Shown: piece by piece, positions 18,411-26,765 of the stretch | How positions within the stretch are numbered: the first letter of the stretch is position 1 | Layout: every line of letters begins with the position of its first letter | Notes under the pieces: generated by a model | What the model was told of the DNA's origin: nothing | Database searches by the model: none | The model's input: only the letters and a program-made list of their open reading frames with translations | Translations under genes and position numbers: made by a program | NCBI RefSeq assembly: GCF_002088975.1 | Contig: NZ_NCST01000061.1 | Location: 62,001-126,000, forward strand | Length of the DNA stretch: 64,000 nucleotides | Source: Henriciella aquimarina | Lineage (GTDB): Bacteria; Pseudomonadota; Alphaproteobacteria; Caulobacterales; Hyphomonadaceae | Direction: 5' to 3'

Positions 18411-18859
18411 TCCGGACGTTTCTCATAACACTCGCCATTGGTGTGCTCGGATTTTCCGCCGCGCCGGCCCATGCCGACAAGGCGCCGGTCTATACCGGGC
18501 TTTTTTCCAAGACCGCTGTCGGCGGCTACGACCCTGTCGCCTATTTTACCGAAAGCCGACCGGTCGAAGGCAAAAAGGAATTTTCCACCGAATATCAGGG
18601 CGCGGAGTTCCGCTTTGCCAGTGCGGAAAATCTCTCTGAATTCAAGGCAAACCCGGAAAAGTATGCGCCGCAATATGGCGGATACTGCGCCTGGGCCGTG
18701 GCCGAAGGCAAGACCGCGAAGGGCGACCCGGACCACTGGAAGATCGTCGATGGAAAGCTGTACCTGAACTATAACAAAAAAATTCAGGACCGCTGGGAAC
18801 AAGATCAGGCCTCATACATTGATAAGGCGAATACGAACTGGCCGGCGGTGTTGAAATAA
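18407..18859 (+). CDS. Exported YHS-domain protein
   Basis: 150 residues. A signal peptide (about 1-23, APAHA) leads to a YHS-like domain (about 35-110: GGYDPVAYF, AEFRFASAENLSEFKANPEKYAPQYGGYC, spelled in parts). YHS domains bind metals or heme-copper partners; the Tyr and Cys of the GGYCAWAV segment are characteristic. It is translationally coupled to the DoxX-like gene, and the pair probably acts in periplasmic metal or redox handling. The substrate is unknown. Confidence 0.8.
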   Translation: MIRTFLITLAIGVLGFSAAPAHADKAPVYTGLFSKTAVGGYDPVAYFTESRPVEGKKEFSTEYQGAEFRFASAENLSEFKANPEKYAPQYGGYCAWAVAEGKTAKGDPDHWKIVDGKLYLNYNKKIQDRWEQDQASYIDKANTNWPAVLK

Positions 18860-18914
18860 CAGGGCAAATCTTCCCTCCTCCCCTCACCCAGCCCTGTTGC
18901 GACCGGCTTTTAAG

Positions 18915-18943
18915 GACCCTGCACTCCCCCTCGGTGCAGGGTC
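18915..18943. terminator. Terminator-like hairpin between the YHS gene and nudC
   Basis: Perfect 10-bp stem GACCCTGCAC (18915-18924)/GTGCAGGGTC (18934-18943) with a 9-base loop, between convergent genes. U-tracts are weak on both sides. Confidence 0.6.
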
Positions 18944-18977
18944 TGTTCGTATCTGCTCCTTGAAAACGACGGACACG

Positions 18978-19907
18978 CTAGTCCTCGCGCTCGGCCCATT
19001 CCTTCAGGATGTGGTGGGCGACCGCGAAGGGCGGCGGCGCGAAGATCTCCGCATGCTCGCCCGCGAGGATCTCGCGCGCTTCAGTCCGGCTCACCCATTG
19101 CGCGGCTTCCAGCTCGTGCGGGTCGACGGTGATGTCCTCGTTCTCGGCCGGAAGCAGCATGCCGATCATCAGCGAGGAGGGGAACGGCCAGGGCTGGCAG
19201 AAGAGGTATTCCGCATTCGCCGGATGGCAGATGAGGCCCGCCTCCTCGTGCAGCTCGCGGGCCGCGCCCTGTTCCAGTGTCTCACCCGGCTCGATAAAGC
19301 CGGCCAGGCAGCTCCACATGCCCGCGGGCCACGCCTTCTGGCGCCCGAGCAGGCATTTGTCGCCGCGCGTCGCCAGCATGATGGCGACCGGGTCGGTGCG
19401 CGGGAAATGTTCGGCACGGCACTCCGGGCAGATGCGTTTCCAGCCGGCTTCCGTCACCTCGCTTTCGGCCCCGCAGCGCGCGCAGAAGCGGTGCGAGACA
19501 TGCCACTCGAAGATGGAGCGCGCGGTCGAGGCGAGATTGGCTTCCAGCTCCGCCAGCCGCGTCACCGCCATGCGGAAATCGGTAAACTCGCCCGTGCCCG
19601 CGATCAGCGAGCTTTCAAGCTCGAAGCCGTCGGGCAGGCCCAGCGCGAAGACCGGCGTGCCCTGCTTGTCGAGGCCGAGGAAGAGCCGCCGGGCGTCCGG
19701 CGCGACCTTGGCAGCTTCGGGCCCGAGCCAGACCAGCCCGCCATCGGGGGCGAGCAGCGGCAGGCCCTTGTGCACCAGCAGCACCAGCACATCGTCGCGC
19801 GCAAAGGCAGTGTCCAGCCAGGCCGGATCGGAGCGGTGATGGCCGGCCCGGTCGATCGGGCGGCTGCCAAGCGGAATGAAGTCGGAATTGTTGTTCTGGC
19901 TAACCAT
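18978..19907 (-). CDS. nudC: NAD(H) pyrophosphatase / NAD-capped RNA hydrolase
   Basis: 309 residues. The N-terminal NUDIX-like domain is followed by a four-Cys zinc ribbon (CARCG and CPECR, about 166-190) and the Nudix box GFIEPGETLEQG...REL.EEAGL. The SQPWPFPSS-type motif of NudC is present as CQPWPFPSS. NudC cleaves NAD(H) to NMN(H) and AMP and removes NAD caps from RNA. It is convergent with the YHS gene. Confidence 0.93.
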   Translation of the reverse strand: MVSQNNNSDFIPLGSRPIDRAGHHRSDPAWLDTAFARDDVLVLLVHKGLPLLAPDGGLVWLGPEAAKVAPDARRLFLGLDKQGTPVFALGLPDGFELESSLIAGTGEFTDFRMAVTRLAELEANLASTARSIFEWHVSHRFCARCGAESEVTEAGWKRICPECRAEHFPRTDPVAIMLATRGDKCLLGRQKAWPAGMWSCLAGFIEPGETLEQGAARELHEEAGLICHPANAEYLFCQPWPFPSSLMIGMLLPAENEDITVDPHELEAAQWVSRTEAREILAGEHAEIFAPPPFAVAHHILKEWAERED

Positions 19908-20174
19908 GCCCCGACACCTAGCAGCAATCGGCCCCTTGTCACCCCGCTTTCAAGACGCGATATGGGGGTCAGGAGGCTGGCGGTGGACGAAGTCCTCGCC
20001 AACCGGGTCAGGTCGGGAACGAAGCAGCCCTAACGAGTTTCACTTCGGGTCACTGTCCAGTCTCCGCTATCTCCCCCGAAAAGCCACACAGTCGGAAAAT
20101 CCGTCCGCCCCCGGTTGCATTCGCGCCGTGAGACGCGCATCACATGGGCCAGCGAAACGAAAAACGGGGCCATC

Positions 20175-21365
20175 ATGCACATCGCCATCAGTGGAGCAGG
20201 GGTTGCCGGACCGACGCTCGCCTGGTGGCTGGACCGCGCGGGCCACGACGTCACCCTGATCGAGCAGGCCCCTGACTTTCGCACCGGCGGCTATATCATC
20301 GACTTCTGGGGTGTGGGCTATGAAGTCGCCCGCCGCATGGGCCTCGAACCGGCCATCCTGGAGGCCGGCTACACCGTCGACCGCGTGCGCTTCGTCGACA
20401 AGCAGGGCAAGCCGAGCGCCTCGCTGCCGGTCAGCGTCTTTGCCAAACAGCTGGACGGGCACTTCACCAGCCTGCCGCGCGGCAATCTCGCCGCTCTCAT
20501 CTACAAGTCGGTGGAAGACCGCATCCGCACCCGTTTCGGCGACAGCCTCGCCAGCGTCGAGCAGGACGAGGCGAAAGTCTTCTGCACGCTGACATCCGGC
20601 CGCACGCTCGAGGCCGACATGCTGATCGGCGCCGACGGCCTGCACTCGAAGACCCGCGAGCTTGTCTTCGGCCCGGAAAAACAATTCGAGCGCGATCTCG
20701 GCTTCCGCGTTGCCGCCTTCAAGGTGAAGGGCTACCGTCCGAGGGAAGAGGGCGTCTATGTCAGCCATAACGAGCCCGGCATCTCCATGTCGCGCTTCTC
20801 CATGGCGAATGACGAGACGCTGTTCATGCTGGTCTACCGCGCTGGCTATGCCTTCGGCGCCCGGCCTGAAAACGAGGCCGAGGTGCGCGACACGCTGCGC
20901 GGCGGCTTCCGCCAGGCCGGCTGGGAGGCGCGCGCCATCATGGAGGCGATGGATGATGCCGACGAGATCTATTTCGACGTCGTCAGCCAGATCGAGATGC
21001 CGTCCTGGTCGAAGGGCCGGGTCGGCCTGATTGGGGACGCGGCGGCCTGCGTCTCGCTGCTGGCGGGCGAGGGCACCGGCCTTGCCATGACGGAAGCCTA
21101 TGTGCTCGCCGGGGAACTACAGCGCGCCGGAAACGACGTGCCCGCCGCGCTGACGGCCTATGAGCACCGGCTGAAACCCTTCCTCAAGAGCAAGCAGAAG
21201 GCCGCGCGCAGCACCGCATCTTCCTTTGCGCCCAAGACCGCCTTCGGCGTCTGGTTTCGCAACCTGGTGGTCAACCTGATGGGCCTGCCCTTCGTGGCCG
21301 ACTGGGCACTGGGCGGCGCGGTGAAGGATAATTTCGAGCTGCCGGAGTATGAGGCACCAAAGTAA
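20175..21365 (+). CDS. FAD-dependent monooxygenase (aromatic hydroxylase type)
   Basis: 396 residues. Rossmann motif GAGVAGPTLAWWL near the N-terminus, the second-motif region LIGADGLHSKTRELV, and GDAAACVSLLAGEGTGLAM binding the FAD ribityl chain. This is the FAD_binding_3 (p-hydroxybenzoate hydroxylase) family; tetracycline-modifying enzymes have this shape too, but the substrate cannot be told. The internal ATG at 20175 is chosen so that the Rossmann strand starts at residue 2, as usual; the longer reading adds 20 unrelated residues. The ribosome-binding site is weak. Confidence 0.85.
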   Translation: MHIAISGAGVAGPTLAWWLDRAGHDVTLIEQAPDFRTGGYIIDFWGVGYEVARRMGLEPAILEAGYTVDRVRFVDKQGKPSASLPVSVFAKQLDGHFTSLPRGNLAALIYKSVEDRIRTRFGDSLASVEQDEAKVFCTLTSGRTLEADMLIGADGLHSKTRELVFGPEKQFERDLGFRVAAFKVKGYRPREEGVYVSHNEPGISMSRFSMANDETLFMLVYRAGYAFGARPENEAEVRDTLRGGFRQAGWEARAIMEAMDDADEIYFDVVSQIEMPSWSKGRVGLIGDAAACVSLLAGEGTGLAMTEAYVLAGELQRAGNDVPAALTAYEHRLKPFLKSKQKAARSTASSFAPKTAFGVWFRNLVVNLMGLPFVADWALGGAVKDNFELPEYEAPK

Positions 21366-21372
21366 AGGCCGA

Positions 21373-21398
21373 TCATCCCGGCGAAGGCCGGGATCTGG
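21373..21398. repeat. REP-like palindrome
   Basis: ATCCCGGC (21375-21382), loop GAAG, GCCGGGAT (21387-21394). This CCGGC-GAAG-GCCGG core is a widespread intergenic palindrome in proteobacteria. It sits just after the monooxygenase stop codon. Confidence 0.6.
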
Positions 21399-21737
21399 AG
21401 CAAACTACCACAGAACTTGCATTCAATGCGAATCTGTGTACCTTTTTTGTTCCCGTAACAGGGAGCAGTAACATGCTTAAACTTCAAAACCGCATCGGCT
21501 GCTAGGCAGGCCATTGCTGACGGCTCGGGCGACGCGGTAACTGGACGAACGAGGAAGAGGCTTACACGTGCGGGAGCACGTCCCCTCACCGGCGGATGGC
21601 CCCGTTTGGTTCATAAATCGGGAGGTAGCAGCCCGAGCGCCGGTCCGGCGAAGAGTGTTTGGAAGAGCCATGCACCAACTTCAATGGGTAGTCGGAACAG
21701 TTTTAGAGCTACCTCTGTCCTTCTTTGCCACCTGACA
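21399..21737. other. Gene-free stretch with possible RNA structure
   Basis: About 340 bases without a gene I can support. It contains a perfect 6-bp hairpin ACGTGC (21566-21571)/GCACGT (21576-21581) capped by the GNRA-type tetraloop GGGA, and several GC-rich complementary segments between 21500 and 21660. This could be a structured RNA or a degraded element; I recognise no known RNA family. Confidence 0.3.
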
Positions 21738-22316
21738 TTAGTTTGACCGAGCTGAGCGATCCTGTTTGTCGCCAGCGTCGTTGGCTACTTCGGCGCCCGA
21801 TTCATCGGGTGTTTTGGATTTGAGAGAATCCTTAATCGACAAGTCTTTATGATGCACCTGAATTCCGGCTTCTGCGAACATTTCGCTCGCTTTAGTGCCC
21901 ATGAAATTCCAGTCGACGCTACCGGACGTGTCACCTTTTTTCGGTTTTTCGTCAGAGTTGTTCGCATGAACAGGTCGCGGAGCAACAACGCGCTTGATAC
22001 CGCTTTGTATCACTGATGCTGCGCAACGCGCACACACAGGTTTCCCATGCACGTAAAGTGTAGCGCCGCGTGTCCGGTCCCCAGCAACTATCATGGCGTT
22101 TTCTTCAGCATGGACGACCATTATTTACTTCGTAGCTTTGTCTTGTAACCTGCCATCGTCTTGCACATGAGTAGGAAACCCATTGAAGCCAGTTGCTACA
22201 ACCCGGTTATCCCGCACGATAACTGCCCCGACTTGGGCGTTAGGGTCCTTGGACCAACCTGCAACTAATCGAGCCATCTCCAGATAGCGCTTGTCCCAGA
22301 CATCTACATTGACCAT
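21738..22316 (-). pseudogene. dCMP deaminase-family gene interrupted by one in-frame stop
   Basis: The two halves are in the same reading frame: codons 1-63 (SKDPNAQVGAVIV, GFNGFP, DDGRLQDKATK), a TAA at 22127-22125, then an Ile codon and a second half with HAEENAM, CARC (zinc site) and a normal C-terminus to 21738. In the family the residue after the Lys of this motif is usually Tyr, so TAC to TAA is the simplest explanation. All zinc-site residues lie after the stop. An ATG directly after it (22121) could restart translation but would lose the N-terminal strand. The start at 22316 has GGAGG 8 bases upstream. The gene is AT-richer than its neighbours, suggesting transfer. Confidence 0.8.
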
Positions 22317-22334
22317 TTGGATATCCTCCAAATT

Positions 22335-22350
22335 ACCTCAACTATGAGGT
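22335..22350. promoter_or_regulatory. Palindrome in the leader of the deaminase gene
   Basis: ACCTCA (22335-22340), ACTA, TGAGGT (22345-22350), just upstream of the GGAGG ribosome-binding site on the minus strand. It could be an operator or an mRNA hairpin affecting translation. Confidence 0.4.
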
Positions 22351-22491
22351 AGCAATTACTGTGCCAAATCCCTCAATAGTTGATTGTGATGTCCTTTGCG
22401 TGATCCGCTGACGCGCACTTCCTTCGTCTGCCAGAAGGTGGCTTGAATTAATTCCATCCCACCCTTCTCACGCTGATCTATCCTTGCGGGC

Positions 22492-22887
22492 ATGGTGACG
22501 CGTGAATGGATCCTGCAAATTCTCTGGGAGCTGCCGCTCTATTACTGGCCGGTCTTCTTCTGGGAGCTGGTCCAGCTGGGGCGCTGGTGGGCGACCAATC
22601 CGGTCGAGCCGGGCGCGATGGTGACCTTTCAGGTGACCGGCACCGGCCGCATCGTGATGGCCGGCTACATTCCCGCCGCCCCGCCGAGTGAGCCGCAATG
22701 GAGCGACCACGCCCCGCGTGCCCCGTGGCGCGCGCTTGACCCGCAGGTCATCTCCGGGCGCCTCGCCGCGCTCGCCGGCGTGGCGTTTCTCCGGTGTACC
22801 CTCGGTGCACCGTGCGGGCCGTTTACTGCACCCTCCAGGTGTACCGTCACTGCACCGCTTCGCCCACGCGCGCTCGATCCGCCCTGA
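22492..22887 (+). CDS. Hypothetical protein, Trp-rich N-terminus
   Basis: 131 residues, not recognised. The N-terminus (about 5-34) is aromatic-rich (LPLYYWPVFFWELVQLGRWW) and may associate with the membrane. The C-terminal half is Ala/Pro/Arg-rich and looks like read-through of GC-rich sequence, so the true gene could be shorter or absent. There is no clear ribosome-binding site. The main support is the non-random, aromatic-rich first third. Confidence 0.4.
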   Translation: MVTREWILQILWELPLYYWPVFFWELVQLGRWWATNPVEPGAMVTFQVTGTGRIVMAGYIPAAPPSEPQWSDHAPRAPWRALDPQVISGRLAALAGVAFLRCTLGAPCGPFTAPSRCTVTAPLRPRALDPP

Positions 22888-22951
22888 GCTCAAAAACCTG
22901 AACGTGACTGTCGCTGCCGCGGATCCCCGGGATTCTGCGGCCGCTGGTGCT

Positions 22952-23071
22952 GGCCCCACCCTGACCCTCCCCAGAGGGGAGGGGATGGCGTTGCACCAGG
23001 TTTGGAGGATGTCGCTCAAGCCGGGCCGGCTGCGCCCCCTCCCCGCTCGCGGGGAGGGTCGGGGTGGGGCC
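22952..23071. repeat. Paired inverted GC-rich repeats (REP/BIME-like)
   Basis: A 21-base arm at 22952-22972 is repeated in inverted orientation at 23051-23071 with one mismatch; 78 bases lie between. Each arm is itself half of a local hairpin (CCCTCCCC...GGGGAGGG type). The element ends four bases before the stop of the photolyase gene and may act as its transcription end. Confidence 0.65.
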
Positions 23072-23074
23072 GGT

Positions 23075-24568
23075 CTACCGCAACCCCCGCAAAAAATTCG
23101 CCGCCGCTTCGAGGTGTTTGTCGCGTTTGCCGGCCTCCATCTTCTCGGCCATCGACACCATCATCGCCCAGCGCGGGTTGCCGCGCAGGCTCTCGCGGTG
23201 CTGCCAGATCCAGCGCCAGTACAGGCCATCCCAGATGTCGCACCAGTCCCCGGACGCGTAATTGCCCATCTTGCGGATATAGGCCGAGCCCGAGAAATAG
23301 GGCTTGGTTGTGATCTGGCCTCCGTCTGCATTCTGGCTCATCGCATAGGCGTTCGGCACCATGACCCAGTCATAGGAGTCGGCGAACATCTCCATGAACC
23401 AGAAATAGGTGTCGCCGGGGTGGACCTCGCAGAGGAACATGAACCCGCCGAGCACCATCAGCCGCTCGATATGGTGGCAATAACCTGTTTTCAGGATCCT
23501 TTTGATGACATCGTCGACCGGCGCGATGCCGGTCTCGCCCGTCCAGAAACTCTCGGGCAGGGGGCGGGTATGGCCCCAGGCATTGCCATTGCGCATGGAG
23601 ACGCCGAGATCCTCATAGGTCGCGCGCATGAATTCCCGCCAGCCGATCACCTGGCGGATGAAGCCCTCGGCCGAGTTCATCGGGATGTCATGGGCGTCGA
23701 TGAAGGCAAGCGCGGCATCGAGGACGAGTCTCGGCGTGAGAAGGCCAATGTTGAGCATCGGCGTAATCGCGGCATGCCAGAGCAGGCTCTCGCCTTCCAG
23801 CAGCGCGTCCTCATAGGGGCCGAACTGCGCGAAGCGCTCATGCAGGAACTGGCCGAGCCAGCTTTCGGCGGCCTCGTGCGAGGTCGGCCACCAGAGCTGG
23901 TCGAGAGAGCCCGGATTGCCGGGAAAGTCCCGCTCCACTGAGGCGCGGGCGGCTTCCTCGATCGCGTCGGGCTCGATGGGGCTTAGCTGCGGCACGCTCG
24001 CCTGCAGCTTTTTCGGCACCTTCCTGCGGTTGTCGGCGTCGAAACTCCATTGCCCGCCTTTTGGGCGATCGCCTTCCATCAGGACATCGAGGGTCCGGCG
24101 CTGACGCTTGTAGAACTCGGCCTGGAACCAGGAGGTGTGATCCTCCCGCCAGGCCCGGTTCTCACCCGGCGTGTTCAGGAACATCGGCGTGTTCATCAGG
24201 GTGAGCTCGAGGCCATGGGTCTCACAATAGGCCCTGAGGCGCTTTTCCAGGATGAAGTCCACCGGGTCGCAGGCGAGGATCTCGGTGAAGCCGGCCTTGG
24301 CCAGCCGCGCAATCGTGGGCTTCAAGAGCGGCTCACCGGTCTGGTATCGGATATACTCGAAGGCGGGCTTCAGCCCCTCCAGGCGCTTGGCATAGCGCGC
24401 CATGGACGCCCGGTGCAGCCACAGCTTCTGCTTGTGAAACGCCATCGGATATTGCCGGTCGCCGAAGAACAGCGTGTCCTCGATCAGGCAGATCCGGTCC
24501 GGGCGCTTGTCGAGACCGGGGTGGTGGCCGAAAAGCTGGTGGGGGAAGATGAGAAGCGCTCTGGTCAT
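23075..24568 (-). CDS. Cryptochrome/photolyase-related protein of the FeS-BCP (PhrB) clade, Fe-S ligands altered
   Basis: 497 residues, full length for the clade. An N-terminal alpha/beta domain (about 3-130) is followed by a helical FAD domain with EGFIRQVIGWREFMR (301-315), HHIERLMVLGGFMFL (365-379), DWVMVPNAYAMSQNADGG (400-417) and GLYWRW (448-453). In PhrB, Cys350, 438, 441 and 454 hold a 4Fe-4S cluster. Here the aligned residues by eye are Pro350, Ala438, Asp441 and a Cys at 443, with the loop between shortened. Light-driven DNA repair or signalling is plausible; the cluster looks lost. The internal ATG at 24568 matches the family start (MTRALLIFPHQL); a longer reading would run into dnaX. 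Confidence 0.87.
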   Translation of the reverse strand: MTRALLIFPHQLFGHHPGLDKRPDRICLIEDTLFFGDRQYPMAFHKQKLWLHRASMARYAKRLEGLKPAFEYIRYQTGEPLLKPTIARLAKAGFTEILACDPVDFILEKRLRAYCETHGLELTLMNTPMFLNTPGENRAWREDHTSWFQAEFYKRQRRTLDVLMEGDRPKGGQWSFDADNRRKVPKKLQASVPQLSPIEPDAIEEAARASVERDFPGNPGSLDQLWWPTSHEAAESWLGQFLHERFAQFGPYEDALLEGESLLWHAAITPMLNIGLLTPRLVLDAALAFIDAHDIPMNSAEGFIRQVIGWREFMRATYEDLGVSMRNGNAWGHTRPLPESFWTGETGIAPVDDVIKRILKTGYCHHIERLMVLGGFMFLCEVHPGDTYFWFMEMFADSYDWVMVPNAYAMSQNADGGQITTKPYFSGSAYIRKMGNYASGDWCDIWDGLYWRWIWQHRESLRGNPRWAMMVSMAEKMEAGKRDKHLEAAANFLRGLR

Positions 24569-24671
24569 GGCAGGCGCTTGAGCTAGGGCAAAGCGCTCAC
24601 AGGCAAAGGCTGTAAAACAGCGAGCCCGCCATTGCGGAAGACCCCGAGTCCCTGCCATTAGTAAACCGGTA

Positions 24672-26423
24672 ATGACTGACGAAACGGAAACCGGGCCCGA
24701 GGCTGAGGCCGAACGCGACGACGCGACCTTCTCCATGTTCGGAGAAGACGAGATGGGCTCGGCCGAGCAGAACGCGCCTTACCAGGTGTTGGCGCGGAAA
24801 TACCGCCCGCGCGTCTTCGCCGACCTGATCGGCCAGGAGGCCATGGTCCGGACCCTGCGCAACGCGTTCGAGCTGGACCGGATCGCGCATGCTTTCATGC
24901 TGACCGGCGTTCGCGGCGTCGGCAAGACGACGACGGCCCGGCTGCTGGCGCGGGCGTTCAACTATGAGAGTGAGGACCATGAGGGCCCGAGCCTGAAGCT
25001 CGAGCCGCCGGGCGAGCACTGCAAGGCGATCATGGAGAGCCGGCACCCGGATGTGCTGGAGCTCGATGCCGCCTCGCGCACCGGCGTGGCCGACATGCGC
25101 GAACTGCTCGACGGCGTGCGCTATGCCCCGGTCTCGGCGCGCTTCAAGGTCTACATCATCGACGAAGTCCACATGCTCTCGACGGCGTCGTTCAATGCGC
25201 TGCTCAAGACGCTGGAAGAGCCGCCGCCGCATGTGAAGTTCATCTTCGCGACGACCGAAATCCGCAAGGTGCCGGTCACGGTGCTGTCGCGCTGCCAGCG
25301 CTTTGATCTGAAGCGGCTGGAAACCGCCGACCTCGCCGCGCATCTCGGCAAGATCGCCGCGCGCGAAGGCGCCAAGATTTCCGAAGAAGGCATCACGCTG
25401 ATCGCCCGCGCCGCGGAAGGCTCGGTGCGCGACGGGCTCTCCATCCTCGACCAGGCGATCGTGCAGGGACTCGATGGCGGCGAGATTACCGGTGAGGCCG
25501 TCCGCGACATGCTGGGCCTGGGTGACCGGCTGCGGCTGCTGGACGCGTTCGAATATGCCGTCACCGGCAAGGCGAAAGAGGCGGTGAACGAGATCACCGA
25601 CCAGATCCATGCTGGTGCCGATCCGCTGGTTCTGATGAAGGACCTGCTCGAGATCGCCGCCGACGTTGCGACCGTCCAGGCCATGGGCGACAATTACACG
25701 CTGCCCGGCCCGGCCGACTGGACGAGCCGGACAAAGCAGATCGCCGAGAGCGTTTCGCCGGCCCAGGCTCAGCGCAACTGGCAGATCCTGCTCTCTGGCT
25801 ATCGCGACACCCAGAGCGCCCCGGAAGGCGATGTCGCGCTGCGAATGGTCATCCTGCGGCTGGTCTCGGCCGCTAGTCTGCCCTCGCCGGAAGATGCCGC
25901 GCGCCTGATCGCCGAAGGCGGCGGTGGCGGCGCGGCGCCGAAAGGCCAGGGCGGCAAGGCCGATCCGAACGTCGCGCCGGTTGGCGGCGGCGGGAGCGGT
26001 CAGCTCTCCAAGTTCGAGGATGTGCTCGACTTGCTGGAAAAGGAGCGCCAGCCAACCCTCTGGGGCGAGGCCAAGGCCTATATCCGCCCGGCCGTCTTTG
26101 CCGACGGGACGATCAGCTGTGACCTGAAAGACGGCGCGCCAGTGGATCTGCTGCGGCGCCTGACGGATTTCCTGGAAATCTCCACCGGCCGCATCTGGGA
26201 TGTGCAAAAGGCCAGAACCGGCGAGGAAACCGTCAAGGAGCGCGAGGACCGCCACAAGGCCGAGCGGATCGACGCGGTGAAGGCTGATCCGGAGGTGCAG
26301 GCGGCGCTGAAAGCCATTCCCGGCGTTGAAATCGTCGATGTTACAGACAGGCCGGCTCTTGAAGGTCAGGTCGCTGAAGACAATGTCGTCCCCTTGCGGG
26401 TGGCGAATCAGAAGAAAGGTTAG
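24672..26423 (+). CDS. dnaX: DNA polymerase III subunits gamma/tau
   Basis: 583 residues. AAA+ clamp-loader domain with Walker A GVRGVGKTT (79-87), DEVH (164-167), sensor segments and SRC (LSRCQRFDL). The zinc-binding cysteines of enterobacterial DnaX are mostly missing, which is common in alphaproteobacteria. A Gly-rich linker (about 415-440) precedes the tau C-terminal domain that contacts the polymerase. I see no clear frameshift signal for a separate gamma. It is followed at once by ybaB and recR, a conserved trio. Confidence 0.95.
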   Translation: MTDETETGPEAEAERDDATFSMFGEDEMGSAEQNAPYQVLARKYRPRVFADLIGQEAMVRTLRNAFELDRIAHAFMLTGVRGVGKTTTARLLARAFNYESEDHEGPSLKLEPPGEHCKAIMESRHPDVLELDAASRTGVADMRELLDGVRYAPVSARFKVYIIDEVHMLSTASFNALLKTLEEPPPHVKFIFATTEIRKVPVTVLSRCQRFDLKRLETADLAAHLGKIAAREGAKISEEGITLIARAAEGSVRDGLSILDQAIVQGLDGGEITGEAVRDMLGLGDRLRLLDAFEYAVTGKAKEAVNEITDQIHAGADPLVLMKDLLEIAADVATVQAMGDNYTLPGPADWTSRTKQIAESVSPAQAQRNWQILLSGYRDTQSAPEGDVALRMVILRLVSAASLPSPEDAARLIAEGGGGGAAPKGQGGKADPNVAPVGGGGSGQLSKFEDVLDLLEKERQPTLWGEAKAYIRPAVFADGTISCDLKDGAPVDLLRRLTDFLEISTGRIWDVQKARTGEETVKEREDRHKAERIDAVKADPEVQAALKAIPGVEIVDVTDRPALEGQVAEDNVVPLRVANQKKG

Positions 26424-26426
26424 TGC

Positions 26427-26756
26427 GTGGGCATGAAGGATCTGTCGAAAATCATGCAGCAGGCCCAGCAGATGCAGGCCAAGATGCAGGAAGCCCAGGA
26501 GAAGATCGAGGCGATTGAGGCCGAAGGCGTCGCGGGCGCCGGCATGGTCAAGGTGCGCCTGCGCGGCAAGGGCGAAATGGTCGGCGTGGATATCGATCCG
26601 TCGCTGATGGGCGACGAGGCCGAAATCGTCGAAGACCTGATCAAGGCAGCCCATGCCGACGCCAAGAAGCGCCTCGATGAGGAAATGGAAAAGGCGATGA
26701 AGGAAGCGACCTCCGGCATGGGCGGTATGCTTCCGGGCTTCAAGATGCCGTTCTAG
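26427..26756 (+). CDS. YbaB/EbfC nucleoid-associated protein
   Basis: 109 residues. An N-terminal Gln/Met-rich helix (LSKIMQQAQQMQAKMQEAQEKI, in parts) and a compact C-terminal domain are typical of the small DNA-binding dimer encoded between dnaX and recR. The GTG at 26427 is preferred because GAAAGG lies 7 bases before it; the ATG two codons later (26433) is the alternative. Only three bases separate it from dnaX, and recR follows after nine bases. Confidence 0.92.
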   Translation: MGMKDLSKIMQQAQQMQAKMQEAQEKIEAIEAEGVAGAGMVKVRLRGKGEMVGVDIDPSLMGDEAEIVEDLIKAAHADAKKRLDEEMEKAMKEATSGMGGMLPGFKMPF

Positions 26757-26765
26757 AGATCGGCA

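Noticed and set aside
18897-20033. A 378-codon plus-strand open frame opposite nudC
   Set aside because: nudC has a complete zinc ribbon and Nudix box on the other strand.
21158-21589. A minus-strand frame with a CKFCG zinc-finger-like string
   Set aside because: It overlaps the end of the FAD monooxygenase gene and reads through the REP palindrome; only one Cys pair is present.
21700-21711. GTTTTAGAGCTA, identical to the start of a known type II CRISPR repeat
   Set aside because: Only 12 bases match, there is no repetition or spacer pattern, and no cas gene is present.
22688-23941. A 417-codon plus-strand open frame opposite the photolyase gene
   Set aside because: The photolyase motifs lie on the minus strand and the frame crosses the repeat region.
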